Assembly: GCA_002104905.1 (NCBI GenBank)
Contig: MCFE01000627.1
Span: 1-51,727, forward strand
Reading direction: 5' to 3'
Length of the DNA: 51,727 nucleotides
Origin: Basidiobolus meristosporus CBS 931.73
Taxonomy: Eukaryota > Basidiobolomycota > Basidiobolomycetes > Basidiobolales > Basidiobolaceae
The position numbers and the translations under genes are program-made. Positions 1-8,921 of this stretch are shown in pieces. A model generated the notes under the pieces. It saw nothing but the letters and a program-made list of their open reading frames with translations. It ran no database searches and had not been told where the DNA came from. Within the stretch, counting starts at the first letter, position 1. Every line of letters begins with the position of its first letter.

Positions 1-599
1 TCCTAACGCTCGCTTTGTCGTGGTTTGAATTGGTAGGGAAGAGAGGAAAATATACACCGGTACTGTACAGTGGGAATAGAAACACCAGGTACAAACTTTC
101 ACCAGAATCTAAACAAGGTGCGTAAAAACAACGGGTTCAAGGGAACAGGCTTGTCAAGGAAGGCGTATCCAGGTGAAATAAGATAGATACCTGCCAAAGT
201 CAGTTAGGCTTTGCCAAGTTCACAATCACTGCGATTCACGAAATCATCCACAAAATCATCCTTCCACATGGATTCGTTTACCAAACCATCCCTCCCCCTC
301 CTCCAATCATCGCCCGCTAACGATTCCATAATTTACTTGAACAATATTGTTGAACTCGAGATGAATGGCCAGTAGATTGGGTACCTATTCATGAGCTCGG
401 GTGACCCAGATCTGGTGATTAATCGATCTTAAAGTGCTAGCGGGTTCCTTGTGCTACATACACGCTAGTGCTAGTTGGACCCGCGGTTCCTAGAATCTAA
501 TATCGAAACAGCAAATCCCTGAGTTGGCGGCAGTTGTAAACAATCAGTGATTTCATTAGAAATTCTATTTCTGACTTCGAAATGGTTTTGGGAAATATC
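1..599. other. CpG-rich unique-looking DNA, no gene recognised
   Basis: No open frame of useful length and no match to any repeat found elsewhere in this window. CG dinucleotides are frequent here but scarce in the transposon-filled remainder, which suggests DNA that has not gone through the same methylation or deamination history. Confidence 0.5.
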
Positions 600-1130
600 C
601 GGCCAATATCTTACTTTTCAACATACTTGCCAATCTGAAGAATCACCAAAGTCCTGGAAGTGACCAAATCTTTCAAGCCTCCCCAAATAGCCCAAGATTT
701 TGCTCCGCTTCCGGTGACCTTATAAAAAGCATCCACTTCTTCACATTTATGGTAGAGTGTGCTGATTTGTAAATTTGATTGATATGAAACCATTCCAACA
801 CTGACTGCAGTTAATCACTCCTTGAATCAAAAGAACTTGACCAGAATTTTGCAATTCAATCCCCCAAACATCCATAGATTGGTGTCTTGATTGTTGTTCA
901 CTTGCCAACCCTGAGCTATCAATGTATCTCAACTTCATTGTATGTTATTTGGTAATCCTCCACTCATCACACTCCTCCTCATGAACTCCAACAGTGCCAC
1001 CAACACTGATCTATATGGATTGGTGTACTTTGAAACTCCTTCTATAGCCAAATATTTGTTGGCACTGTCATACCAATGCCTGTATTTTCTATTGTGAATC
1101 TTGTAGATACCCCTACATATTCAATCAGGT
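600..1130 (-). pseudogene. Coding-like patch, possible spliced host gene or decayed element
   Basis: I do not recognise this protein. The minus strand has two overlapping open stretches (938-747 and 793-611) whose peptides look protein-like, being rich in W, G and hydrophobic residues rather than low-complexity. They lie in different frames. Upstream, to about 1130, the frame of the first stretch continues with protein-like sequence broken by two stops. A frame change near 780-760 coincides with a possible acceptor-like CAG, and a GTATGT donor-like hexamer follows the second stretch near 627. The patch could therefore be exons of a host gene with short introns, or a frameshifted relic. It does not resemble the gag, pol or transposase sequences elsewhere in the window. 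No catalytic motif is visible. Confidence 0.3.
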
Positions 1131-1345
1131 TACTCACTTAGATCTTAGTCTACAAATGTTAAGGTATCTAAATTGAATCCTGACAAGGGATTTTGGAATA
1201 ATACTCAAGATCTGCGGACTGGGATCTACACAACTAAATTAACATGACTCTTTAGGCGTAACTACAATATTCACATCAAAAACCTCATAATCTGCTTGTT
1301 CTTCTAATCAATTCAAGTTTGCCAAAAACTCTTACATCAAGTTTT
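1131..1345. other. Non-coding stretch, nothing recognised
   Basis: AT-rich sequence between the coding-like patch and the first LTR fragment. I see no open frame, repeat or RNA gene in it. Confidence 0.5.
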
Positions 1346-1665
1346 GTTGCAAATTTTGTGACTACAACTATATCATCCCCTGGCTTAGTCACTTAGAGCA
1401 TTACCTACAATTCTTGGAGTATTCTAGCTATATCCACTGTTGGGAATATTTTCACTAAAATATCAGGTACTCAGAACATGATACTTTGATGAGTTGTCCA
1501 AGCTGCTGTAAGATTCTTGGCAATATTGGAATTGATTGGGAGAACAAGTAGATTAGATGGTTTTCACTCAAGGACTTATTGAAGGTAAAAGCAATATCTA
1601 TACTCTTACATGGTCTTGGCACATCAAACAAGTAGAGTAGGTTTAGGAAGGTCTCAAATGTTGCA
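1346..1665. repeat. Copia-C-type LTR copy with its second half inverted
   Basis: Positions about 1346-1507 follow the first half of the copia-C LTR (47645-47993) in plus orientation, including the CTTAGTCACTTAGA and GTTGTCCAA blocks. Positions about 1508-1665 match the reverse complement of that LTR's second half, starting from its 3' tip (TGTAAGA..CTTGG..GGGAGAACAAGTAGATTA) and running back to the middle. The two halves together account for nearly a whole LTR, so a local inversion of the distal half fits best. Two fragments brought together by chance is the alternative. Confidence 0.6.
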
Positions 1666-2118
1666 ATATTCTGAGGAGTATTGGAAGTGATGTAGAGAGC
1701 TAGAGTATATACATGTTATTCACTTGTAGATTTATTGATCAAAAGTATGGTATTTATAATTTTGATCACAGAGTCCAAACAACCATGTAGAGTCTGGTAA
1801 GGAAGTGTTGTGTTGTATTATGATTAGTTTGGGGCTTGTTCTACAATGTAGAGGCTAATCAACAATATACAACAACTTCCAGTATGCTAATACTGAGATA
1901 GTTTATTGGGAGTTTGATATACCGATAGAAGATATAACTTTCACTAATTTCCTCAATCTTGGGCTCAAAATATACTGTAGGCAGTGTTTATCACTTCTAC
2001 AGCAGTGTTCTGACCTTCTGTCGACTAATGGGCTTATTTACTTTTATAGTAACTTTTCCTTATTTGGAAGTCACTTTCCTTTCTGAGAAAATATTTCCTA
2101 ATATGGAAATTCTGAACT
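1666..2118 (-). repeat. Reverse-oriented LTR fragment of a copia-like family, then unassigned DNA
   Basis: About 1666-1790 resembles the starts of the LTR pieces at 8887 and 13262 (shared AATATTCTGAGGAGTATT and TTTATTGATCAAAAGTAT, the latter being a reversed TATA/AATAAA region). From about 1800 to 2118 I see only weakly structured AT-rich sequence with no supportable gene. Confidence 0.45.
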
Positions 2119-2370
2119 CCCCTTTAACCTAAAGGGGTGTGTTGTAGAAGTCTCTAAAGGGGTCTTTAGACCTAAAGGGGTGTCTAAAGGGGTGTCTTTA
2201 GAGTAAAGGGGCTTCTTGTAGTGGTCTCTAAAGTGGACTTTACACTAAAGGGGTGCCTAAAGGGGCTTCTTTAGAGTAAAGGGGTTACTTAAAGGGGTCT
2301 CTAAAGGGGTCTTTAGACTAAAGGGGTGTCTAAAGGGGTGTCTTTAGAGTAAAGGGGTTTCTTAGAGGGG
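2119..2370. repeat. GGGG-rich minisatellite with AAAG/CTTT palindromes
   Basis: A dense array of TAAAGGGG cores separated by short spacers (TGTC, TCTTTAGAG, TTCTT). More than a dozen GGGG tracts lie on the plus strand within about 250 bp. Two larger blocks containing AAAGGGGTGTCTAAAGGGG and TCTTTAGAGTAAAGGGG recur, so the array has higher-order organisation. CTCTAAAG and CTTTAGAG alternate, giving hairpin potential as well as G-quadruplex potential. No frame runs through it. Confidence 0.85.
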
Positions 2371-2984
2371 ACTTTTCCGACAGAAAAGTGGTAGTTTCTT
2401 GTAGAACTTAGATTGGATTCTTGTGAGCTTTGCAGTCTCTTTACTGATGTAGTACCGATCAAAGTCAGAATACTCAACAGTGCAAGTGATGCAGGGGAAG
2501 TCTTATAACCTTTAAACTTGTAATTGTAGTGTGGAGATTCTGGAAAGAGAGGCTCTCCCTTTATTTTTCAGCTGGGGAAGTCATATATATGAAAATTTTG
2601 AAGGATCAAAGTTTTTGGGTGATTGCGCAAGCAATACACGTGATACAAAGCTAAAATTTTGCAGTGGCGCAGATCGGACATAGGCGCAGCACCTGTGAAA
2701 ATTTCACATGATTTTATTGGCTGGTTTGAAAGTTACATGCAATCAAAGTCACCATAGTAATCCTAGCAATAAGGCATAGTATATATAATAGTTGGACTCT
2801 TTTGGTCATAACTCCTTAAGTACTGCTTCAAGTGAGCTGTAATTTGAAACATGTGTTGGCTACTACGTGTTCTGTATGACATAATATTCTTGGGTGGATT
2901 GCTTATCAGGGTCTGGAGCATTTGTTCTTCAAAGTTGGAAATTCTTGATCTTTCACTTGTGTGTTACAATAGCAAAAAGCAAAA
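2371..2984. other. Non-coding stretch, nothing recognised
   Basis: No open frame, no clear LTR end and no tandem repeat. It contains short CpG-bearing patches (GCGCAAGC, GGCGCAG) near 2620-2700. The right part may grade into the reversed LTR that follows. Confidence 0.4.
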
Positions 2985-3200
2985 TAAAGAAATGAGTGCA
3001 ATATTGGTTTAGAGATGTTGTAGTAATGGAATACTTTCCATTACCACAGAAGGTCTCAAGAATATGTGTGCAGAGTTTGGGGGCTTTTGGACAACCTTGA
3101 GAAAGATCATAATCCGGGTACCTGATAGTTTGATATGAGAATTCTCATGTTCTGAGTACCTGATGTTTTGGTGAATTAGTCTAAGTAAATCCCAACAAGG

Positions 3201-3720
3201 TGTCATGATCACATGACAACCATGAACACCTATGCCAAGTTTCAGCTTCCTAGCTCAATTTCTAAGAGATTCCTTCTGGAGCCTTCTACCACCTTCCAGA
3301 AAGTTCCTGACCATTCCAAACCATTGTTACACAATGGAATATTCCATGGAAGCTTCCCATTGTATTTTTCATAGTCCAGTACCATATATGGAAATACCAG
3401 GTCACTTGACTTAGTCACATGATCAGGTGACCCAATCCATTTCCCCATCCTGTCTCAGTGCCTTGCCTTCTATATTATTATCCCCAGCACATTGCTGTGC
3501 CTCACCCCACAACCCCATTAGTATTAGCCAATATCTCTTGGCATCAGTATAATCAAAAAGTATATATAGTCCTATCCCCCCTTAAGTATTCCTCAGTCTG
3601 ATAAACACAGGTCTTGAATAAACAGCCTTGCCTTGAATCCTGCCTTGCCTTGATGGTCCACACCTAAGTCCTTTCTTGCCGTGCCTAGCTTTTCCTCCTG
3701 CCTTGTGTCTATTCATAACA
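3201..3720 (+). mobile_element. 520-bp solo LTR with 5-bp TSD CAAGG
   Basis: The sequence begins TGTCATGATCAC and ends TATTCATAACA, so it has TG..CA termini. It is flanked by CAAGG at 3196-3200 and 3721-3725 and sits inside an older LTR whose two halves rejoin when it is removed. It carries a promoter-like AGTATATATAG followed by AATAAA, as expected of an LTR. No internal region of this family is present in the window, so its class (Ty1 or Ty3) is unknown. I infer excision of the internal part by LTR-LTR recombination. Confidence 0.85.
3294..3391. promoter_or_regulatory. Heat-shock-element-like and CArG-like motifs in the solo LTR
   Basis: TTCCAGAAAGTTC at 3294-3306 is a perfect TTCnnGAAnnTTC array, the established binding pattern of heat shock factor. 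CCATATATGG at 3382-3391 fits the CC(A/T)6GG consensus bound by MADS-box factors of the SRF/Mcm1 type. Both lie upstream of the TATA-like sequence near 3560. Function is inferred from motif form only. Confidence 0.5.
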
Positions 3721-3825
3721 CAAGGAGTATGGTCAGTATTCTATAAGATTTGTTGATAATGATTTAAGTGACCTAAGCTAGGTGACTATTTAGGTGGAAT
3801 TACAAATCCCCTACGAGAAATTATT

Positions 3826-5420
3826 GCCATGATCCTGTCTAAAGGCCATCAGAAATTCTAATTCCTGTGACTAAGAGGTATTGATCCCATCAGGACATGG
3901 TGCAAAGACTTTCAAAAAATAATTGCACCCCAGATTTCACAAAAAACTTAGTCAAAATTTTTCATTACAACAATACAAAAGTGGCTTTTGATTGGTTCTC
4001 TGCCAATGTTCTTACTTTCTGATTGCAGACACTTTATTACCTCCTACATTTGTGTGTATTGATTGGCTATTGCCTCTTTTTCACACTCCTTACTTCCTGA
4101 CTCAACTGTTTCTCTTACTTTTCATGCATATGAACTGATTTATATCTAATGAAACTTCAGTTGTACCTCAATTGCCAATTGTATTGACCTATACAAATCC
4201 CTATACCCAACACTAACATTAAGCACAACCCCACACTCAACAAGTAACTCCATTAAAATCCACCACTCAACAAGTATTTCTGTTGTAATGCTCTGCTTCC
4301 ATGACTTTGGCAGGAACCCAATGGCTTTATGCCACTGTTCATTCACTGGTTCTCACACATCCTGGTCTTCAGCCAACACTGCAAGGGCTAGCTCCTCATC
4401 TGCTAGTCTTTGCAATATATCCTTGCAATATTCAAGTGCATTTTCTTGAGCACTGCTCTTGAAGAAGTGCTGCAACCTCTTGGTGTACCAATTAATGCTC
4501 CAAAATTTCACTGAAGGCACAGTGATAACCTTTTGAGTTCCTGACATTGTTACTTTGTCTGTCAATGGGATCTCCACCCTGTCAACAATGGAGGATGCAG
4601 AGGCTGTGGTAGATCTCAATGAAAAATTATTGTAATGATCCTGTCAAAAGGCTGTCACAAAGTTAAAGTCCCATGACTAAGAGGTACCGATCCTGTCAGG
4701 ACACCATCCAGAGACTACTGAAAAATAATTACACCTCAGATTTCACAAAAAACTTAGTCAAAATTTCTTATCACAACAATACAAAAGTGGCTTTTGATTG
4801 GTTCTCTGCCAAAGTTCTTACTTTCTGATCCTGGACACTCTATTACCTCCAACATTTGTGTGCATTGATTGGCTTTTGCCTCATTTTCACACTCCTTACT
4901 TCCTGACTCAACCATTTCTCTTACTTTTCATGCATACAAATTGATTTATTACTATTGAAACTTCAGTTGTAGCTCAATTGTCAATTATATTGACCTATAC
5001 AAGTCCCTATATCCTACACTAACATTAAGCCCAACCCCACACTCAACAAGCAACTCCATTAAAATCCACCACTCAAGAAGTATTTCTGCTGTAATGCTCT
5101 GGTTTCACAACTTTGGTGGGAACCCAACAGCTTTATGCCATTGTTCATTCACTGGTTCCCACACATCCTGGTCTTCAGCTGGCACTGCAAGGTCTAGCAC
5201 CTCATCTGCTAGTCTTTGCAATAAATCCTTGCAATATTCAAGTGCATTTTCTTGAGCACTGCTCTTGAAGAAGTGCTGCAATATCTCAGTGTGCCTATTA
5301 ACATTCCAAAATTCCACTGAAGGCATTGTGATAGTCTTTTGAGCTCTTGGCATTATAGCCTTGACTGTCAGTGGGATCTCCACTCTATCAACAAAGGAGG
5401 ATGTGGAGGCTGTGGTAGAC
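3826..5420. repeat. Tandem duplication of about 0.8 kb at the left end of X copy 1
   Basis: Positions about 3826-4615 and 4622-5420 are two diverged copies of the same segment in the same orientation. Each runs from ATTATTG..ATGATCCTGTC to GAGGCTGTGGTAGA. Each holds the X left end, the gene-1 3' untranslated region and the gene-1 C-terminal coding part. The other X copies show only one such segment. The first unit is the extra, outer one. It could be a true duplication or a second truncated X copy inserted at the end of the first. Confidence 0.75.
4146..4619 (-). pseudogene. X gene-1 C-terminal fragment (duplicate)
   Basis: Two open stretches on the minus strand (4619-4353, 4346-4146) reproduce the C-terminal part of X gene 1: DRVEIPLT, HFFKSSAQENALEYCKD and LQRLADE, then a tail ending QLKFH. 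They have no promoter or N-terminal part and lie in the outer copy of the 0.8-kb duplication. The tail beyond the point where the inner copy stops (PPKL) suggests that the original protein continued about 50 residues further. Function is unknown. Confidence 0.6.
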
Positions 5421-6716
5421 AAATTGCCTTTTTCTGCAAACTCATTGACCTTGCAGGAGTGTAGCTCAACCAGCCATGCTTCCAACTCTTGCAAAACAAC
5501 TGTTTTCTTGTTGGTAATTCTTCTTAGCTATAATGCGATTCAGTCTGTTCTGGGCTTGCGGCATTAATTGGCAATATCTGTTTCAGGCTTGGGTAGACAT
5601 TTTTCCCTTTCCCTTTATCATTGCCAGGTCTTTCAGTGCTACTTTTTCTGAGTGCTTCCTGTAATGAACTATTTTTTCTCCTTGATAAATTCTGCTCTGA
5701 CGCATTTGTTTTGGCCTGCTTGTCCCTTGCTGGCACTCTTCTGGCAACCTGACATTTCTTTTCCACTTGTTTCAAGCTCTCAGCCATAGTTGTGACAGGC
5801 TCCTGTAAAAGCCTCTGGCTTTTATCACTGCCAGGTCCTTCACAGCTACTTTGACTGAATGCTTCTTGAGTGGTACTATGCTTTTTCCTTGATAAATGTT
5901 GTGCTGGTGCATTCATGTCTGCCTGCTTGTCCCTAATTGGCACTCTTCCAGCAACCTGGCATCTCTATGACACTTGTCTGGAGCTTTTGGCCCTGCTTGT
6001 AATCGGCTCTTCAGGAAGCCACTGTTTTTAGCTATGGCAACCTTGTTCTTTGGCCTTTGATAGTTTCTGCTAGTCTTAAGATACTTTCTTAGCATATCAA
6101 TGCTGGCCCAAAATCTGTTTGCTTGTTTGAATCCAGGATAATGCTCATGGAATAAGTCAAGTGCATTCTGCTTGGCCTTGAGTTCCAGATGGTCCCATGG
6201 TATGCCAGCCTTAAGGTGATGGCATGCTAAACTTCAGATGGCCTCTTGAATATTAGCCCACTCTTCATTATTGCACTCAACGGCTTCACAGATCTTCAGT
6301 GTCTTTTCTTTTTTAGGCCTTGGTTTAAACACCACATTGTCTCCCTCCTATGCTGTGATGGGTTTTTTGTGGGCTTTGTCTTTGGGCACTGTTGTTGTGC
6401 CTCAAAGACTGTACAGTGTTGCTCTGCTGTCACATTGGGAAATGGCTCAATTCTTAGCTGTGACATTAAGCTACTTAGTTCCTTCTTTGCAGCAAAGATA
6501 CTGCTTTCTCTACCTGGGCTATTGATTGCTCTCACATATTATCTGCTCATCCTGTTTCTGGACTTTTTCCTGAGTTCTCTGGACCATCATATCTATGCTA
6601 TCAGCCAACACAGCACTGAATGTCAAAGCAAGCTGTTATCCAACTGTTCTTCTGCTGCTGTCAGCAGTGGGGTTTGGCTGGGAACTGGTCAACTTTGTTT
6701 TATTTTTTGGTAGCAT
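5105..6716 (-). pseudogene. X gene 1: unrecognised Lys/Ser-rich protein, broken
   Basis: The start at 6716 is chosen because the same ATG context recurs in the copies at 11895 and 29891. The copy at 29891 begins MPPKKKAKL, a basic stretch resembling a nuclear localisation signal. The middle part (about 6300-6030) encodes a W-containing segment found in all copies. Next come two tandem modules of about 69 residues, rich in K, S, R and Q (6030-5624). The conserved C-terminal block (5494-5105) has DRVEIPLT, SVEFWN, HFFKSSAQENALEYCKD and LQRLADE. Several stops and frame changes break it. The gene diverges from the transposase-like gene, as a second gene in a two-gene transposon might. I recognise no family. 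A DNA-binding accessory protein is a guess. Confidence 0.5.
5624..6030 (-). repeat. Two tandem modules of about 207 bp (69 codons) inside X gene 1
   Basis: Landmarks recur at a spacing of 207 nt: CCAGGTC at 5624 and 5831, and CCTTGATAAA at 5680 and 5887. Each module encodes a segment with P-x-RDKQA, LSR(R/K)K and a QEA-type motif. The period is a multiple of three, so the frame is preserved. The X copy at 10848 also has two modules, while the copies at 29480 and 32088 show one. Confidence 0.75.
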
Positions 6717-6945
6717 ATATATGGAAGTGAGTCAAGCCAAAGGGGGATTAGTGTTACATATACGTGTGTATGTGGTGCCACAACTCTATTTATAGTGCTA
6801 CTATGGTGGGTCATCATTGAATCTTACAATCATATAGGTGCAATGTCTCAAATACAAGACTGCCTTAAGTTCACATGAGTATTGACCAAAAAGTGATATA
6901 ATAGCGTTATGTTGTTGAAGGTCAACTGCTTGCCCCATAGAGAAG
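6717..6945. promoter_or_regulatory. Divergent promoter region of element X
   Basis: The spacer between the starts of the two divergent X genes is recognisable at about 11890-12092 and, reversed, at 29691-29890. It contains CTATTTATAGTG (TATA-like), TATATATGG next to the gene-1 start and an alternating TACATATACGTGTGTATGTG tract. Use as a bidirectional promoter is inferred from position. Confidence 0.4.
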
Positions 6946-7878
6946 ACTACTTTGACTCAATGCCATAAGAGAAGTGAAAAAAGACCATGTGGCTAATGTG
7001 GCAAGCCTCTCAGCCATGAATCATGCAGACAGCATAGGAAGTATCACAAGAATCATGGCCAGTGTTTTGCTACCAAAGTAATATTTAACCATCAATTGGT
7101 CACTACTGTGCCAACATTATCTTGCTGGCCAGCTTATACTTCAATATTGGCACCTGGCCATCTTTGTCACCTTGCGCAAACTGAGTCAGGTGAGTTTGTG
7201 ACACCTTTAGGCTCACCTTGGCCTTCTGAATATGGCATGCAGAGTGATAGCTCTGACAAAGAAGGCTCACTGATGGATTGTGAGCCTATCTCCCTTAACA
7301 ACAGTACCACATATGAGCCCAGTCAAATCCCTATATACAATGAGACAACACCCATTGAAAGAAGTGCTAAGGATACTTTATGGGGCCAAGTGAGTCCAGT
7401 AATCCATCTACTGGTGAATGATGTAATGCTTTGGCTAGAGAAGTTGTGTGTTTCTGCTAATATCAGTTATAGGGGCTTTGAGAATTTATTACTGTTTCTT
7501 GCCAATATCATTCCAGGATGCAACTTACCATGTATATGGTACAAGTGGCCAACTGTCATGCAGCTGGCAACATATGATCCAGAGACTGTCCTGATTCCAG
7601 CATGTGTCAACAGTTGCATGGCATTCTCATCCAAAAATGCTACCATTGCAATGTGTCCAAATTGTTGGGAATCCACCACCATTGAGGGAAAACATTGTTC
7701 ACACTCTGGATGTATTCTGGTAATACCCCATCTGAGGAAGCTGATGCAGTCTGACAAATATTGCAAAGCTATACAGTACCGCACTCAGCATCAATCAAGT
7801 GCAAAAATATCCAATATTTTTGATGGCCAACTCCATATTTGGCTCCAGGTATATGGGTTTCAGTATTCAAATACTTGA
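6946..7878 (+). pseudogene. X gene 2: zinc-finger transposase-like protein, N-terminal part
   Basis: The open stretch 7096-7878 (260 residues) is preceded in the same region by a small Cys/His finger, CGKPLSHESCRQH..YHKNH, broken by a stop. Within the open part come an acidic, Ser-rich segment, then W-x-W-LEK, ILPGC-like IIPGCNLPC, LATYDPETVLIP, a zinc ribbon CPNC..HCSHSGC (about residues 193-210) and IPHLRKLMQSDKYCKAIQYR followed by IFDG. This order (finger, ribbon, 'HL.K.....AIQYR', 'FDG') recalls the N-terminal half of fungal Tnp2/Plavaka-type transposases of the CACTA group. The catalytic part is absent because the copy is cut at about 7880. The family assignment is from memory of motif order and is moderate at best. 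A related copy lies at 12093-12838. Confidence 0.5.
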
Positions 7879-7900
7879 TACAAATATAGCATTCTTCCAC

Positions 7901-8224
7901 TACATTGTGTAGTACATGCCCATACTCCAGATGGATATATATGCAATATATATCATCTGGATCCTTACAACTCAAGGAGCTTGTTTCTGAGATCTTTTTC
8001 CACTGATGGGTAGTCCAAAATGGCGGTTAACAGCTCCAGTATTTGCATTCTCAGCCTTATTTTGAGCAGCAACAGATTTGGTAAAATCTTCCTTTGGCAA
8101 TCATTCAATGATGATCTATATTTTTTTTTCAGTTCAGGATAATACCCTATCCAAAAGCCTGTCTAACAGCCAATTGAGATCATATGAATACATATAGCAA
8201 TATATTTCATTGTGGATCTGAACC
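7901..8224. other. Non-coding stretch, origin unclear
   Basis: AT-rich, with a T9 run near 8130 and no usable frame. It may be decayed internal sequence of a B-family element, since recognisable B-like sequence starts just to the right. Confidence 0.35.
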
Positions 8225-8886
8225 CTCAACTGCTGGAATTACGCAATTTTCTGTTGTAAAAATTTGTAATTCCACCTAAATATTCACCTAACTTAGTCAC
8301 TTAGATCATTACCCTCAAATCCTAGAGAATACTGACCAAATTCCTTGTTGGGATTTACTTGGAATATTTTCACCAAAATACCAGGTACCCAGAACATGAA
8401 AATTCTCAAAGTTGTCCAAACAGCCCCAAACTTTGCACACATGTTCTTGGGACCTTACTTAACCTATTCTACGTGTTTATAATGCCAAGACTAGGTAAAA
8501 GTATAAATACTACTTTTACATTCAATAAATCATTAAGTGAAAACCACATAAGCTACTTGTTATCCCAATCACTTCTAATATCTCCAAGACTCTTACAACA
8601 TTTTCTTCAGTAGTGGTAGTGCACCAACGTATTATATCTCTTGACAAATTTTCATGTCAGCTTGATAGACTCTCCTTCATAACCAGCTTGAGTAGTAACT
8701 GAGTGAGTCTTTTGAAGGCACAGCCTTCTTCACAGCAATATCCTCCTGAACATAGTCCTTGTAGCAGTGGTAGTCATCTTTAACTTTGGCAAGGCAATAG
8801 TGCAGGAAGTCTTTCTCCAGACTAGCAGAAAAGCATCCAAGGCAAAATAGACACCAAGAGGCCAGCAAGCTCAGGGCTCATTACTG
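8225..8886 (-). mobile_element. Remnant of a B-family LTR element (5' end, minus strand)
   Basis: CTGGAATTACGCAATTTTC at 8233-8251 corresponds to CTGGGATTACGCATTTTC in element B near 35032. At the right end, a degraded form of the B primer site (AGCTCAGGGCTCATTACTGG) sits next to an LTR fragment starting about 8887. Reading leftward, an open frame of 63 codons (8868-8677) covers the leader next to the primer site. It contains LEKD, which also appears in the B leader, but no gag motif is recognisable. A solo LTR splits the remnant at 8252-8600. Confidence 0.55.
8252..8600 (+). mobile_element. Solo LTR of the copia-C family, TSD TTTTC
   Basis: The copy is 349 bp, the same length as the copia-C 5' LTR at 47645-47993 and very similar to it. 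It starts TGTTGTAAAAATTTG and ends CTCTTACAACA. TTTTC flanks it at 8247-8251 and 8601-8605. It contains AGTATAAATACTAC and AATAAA. The perfect TSD and low decay mark a fairly recent insertion followed by LTR-LTR recombination. Confidence 0.92.
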
Positions 8887-8921
8887 GTTGCAATATTCTG
8901 AGGAGTATTAGGAGTGATGTG

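Larger units (their letters stand above)
2985..3812 (-). repeat. Reverse-oriented copia-C-type LTR split by a solo LTR
   Basis: Positions about 3040-3200 and 3726-3812 read as consecutive parts of the reverse complement of the copia-C LTR. Left of the break are CCTTGAGAAAG, GGTACCTGAT and TAAATCCCAACAAGG. Right of it are GGTCAGTATT, GTGACCTAAG and AGGTGGAATTACAAAT. The break coincides with the solo LTR at 3201-3720 and its duplicated CAAGG. The sequence before about 3040 is diverged and resembles the variant at 13262. The right end abuts element X at about 3813. Confidence 0.7.
3813..7900. mobile_element. Element X, copy 1 (two divergent genes)
   Basis: A multi-copy element defined by comparison with the copies at 10848, 29480 and 32088. 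The left end is CCCTACGAGAAATTATTG, matching CCCTATGAGAGATTGTC at 10850 and the reverse complement of the end near 32080. A minus-strand gene (start 6716) and a plus-strand gene (from about 6946) diverge from a spacer of some 230 bp. The plus-strand gene resembles the N-terminal part of fungal Tnp2/Plavaka-type transposases, so a DNA transposon is the best guess. The transposase is cut off near 7880, so the right end and any terminal inverted repeat are missing. Confidence 0.6.

Noticed and set aside
360-500. Polylinker-like string of restriction sites near the left edge
   Set aside because: Several six-base palindromes occur, but no vector backbone sequence is recognisable and the text continues into ordinary sequence. 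I do not claim contamination.
2119-2370. Telomeric or CRISPR-like array
   Set aside because: The unit TAAAGGGG with variable spacers is not a regular telomere repeat, and there are no unique spacers of constant length as in CRISPR.
6246-6713. 155-codon plus-strand open frame with hydrophobic segments
   Set aside because: It lies antisense to X gene 1, whose conserved start and segments recur on the opposite strand in three other copies. The hydrophobicity is what a reversed Lys/Gln/Ser-rich coding region gives.
7467-7784. 105-codon minus-strand frame
   Set aside because: Antisense to the conserved zinc-ribbon coding region of X gene 2.
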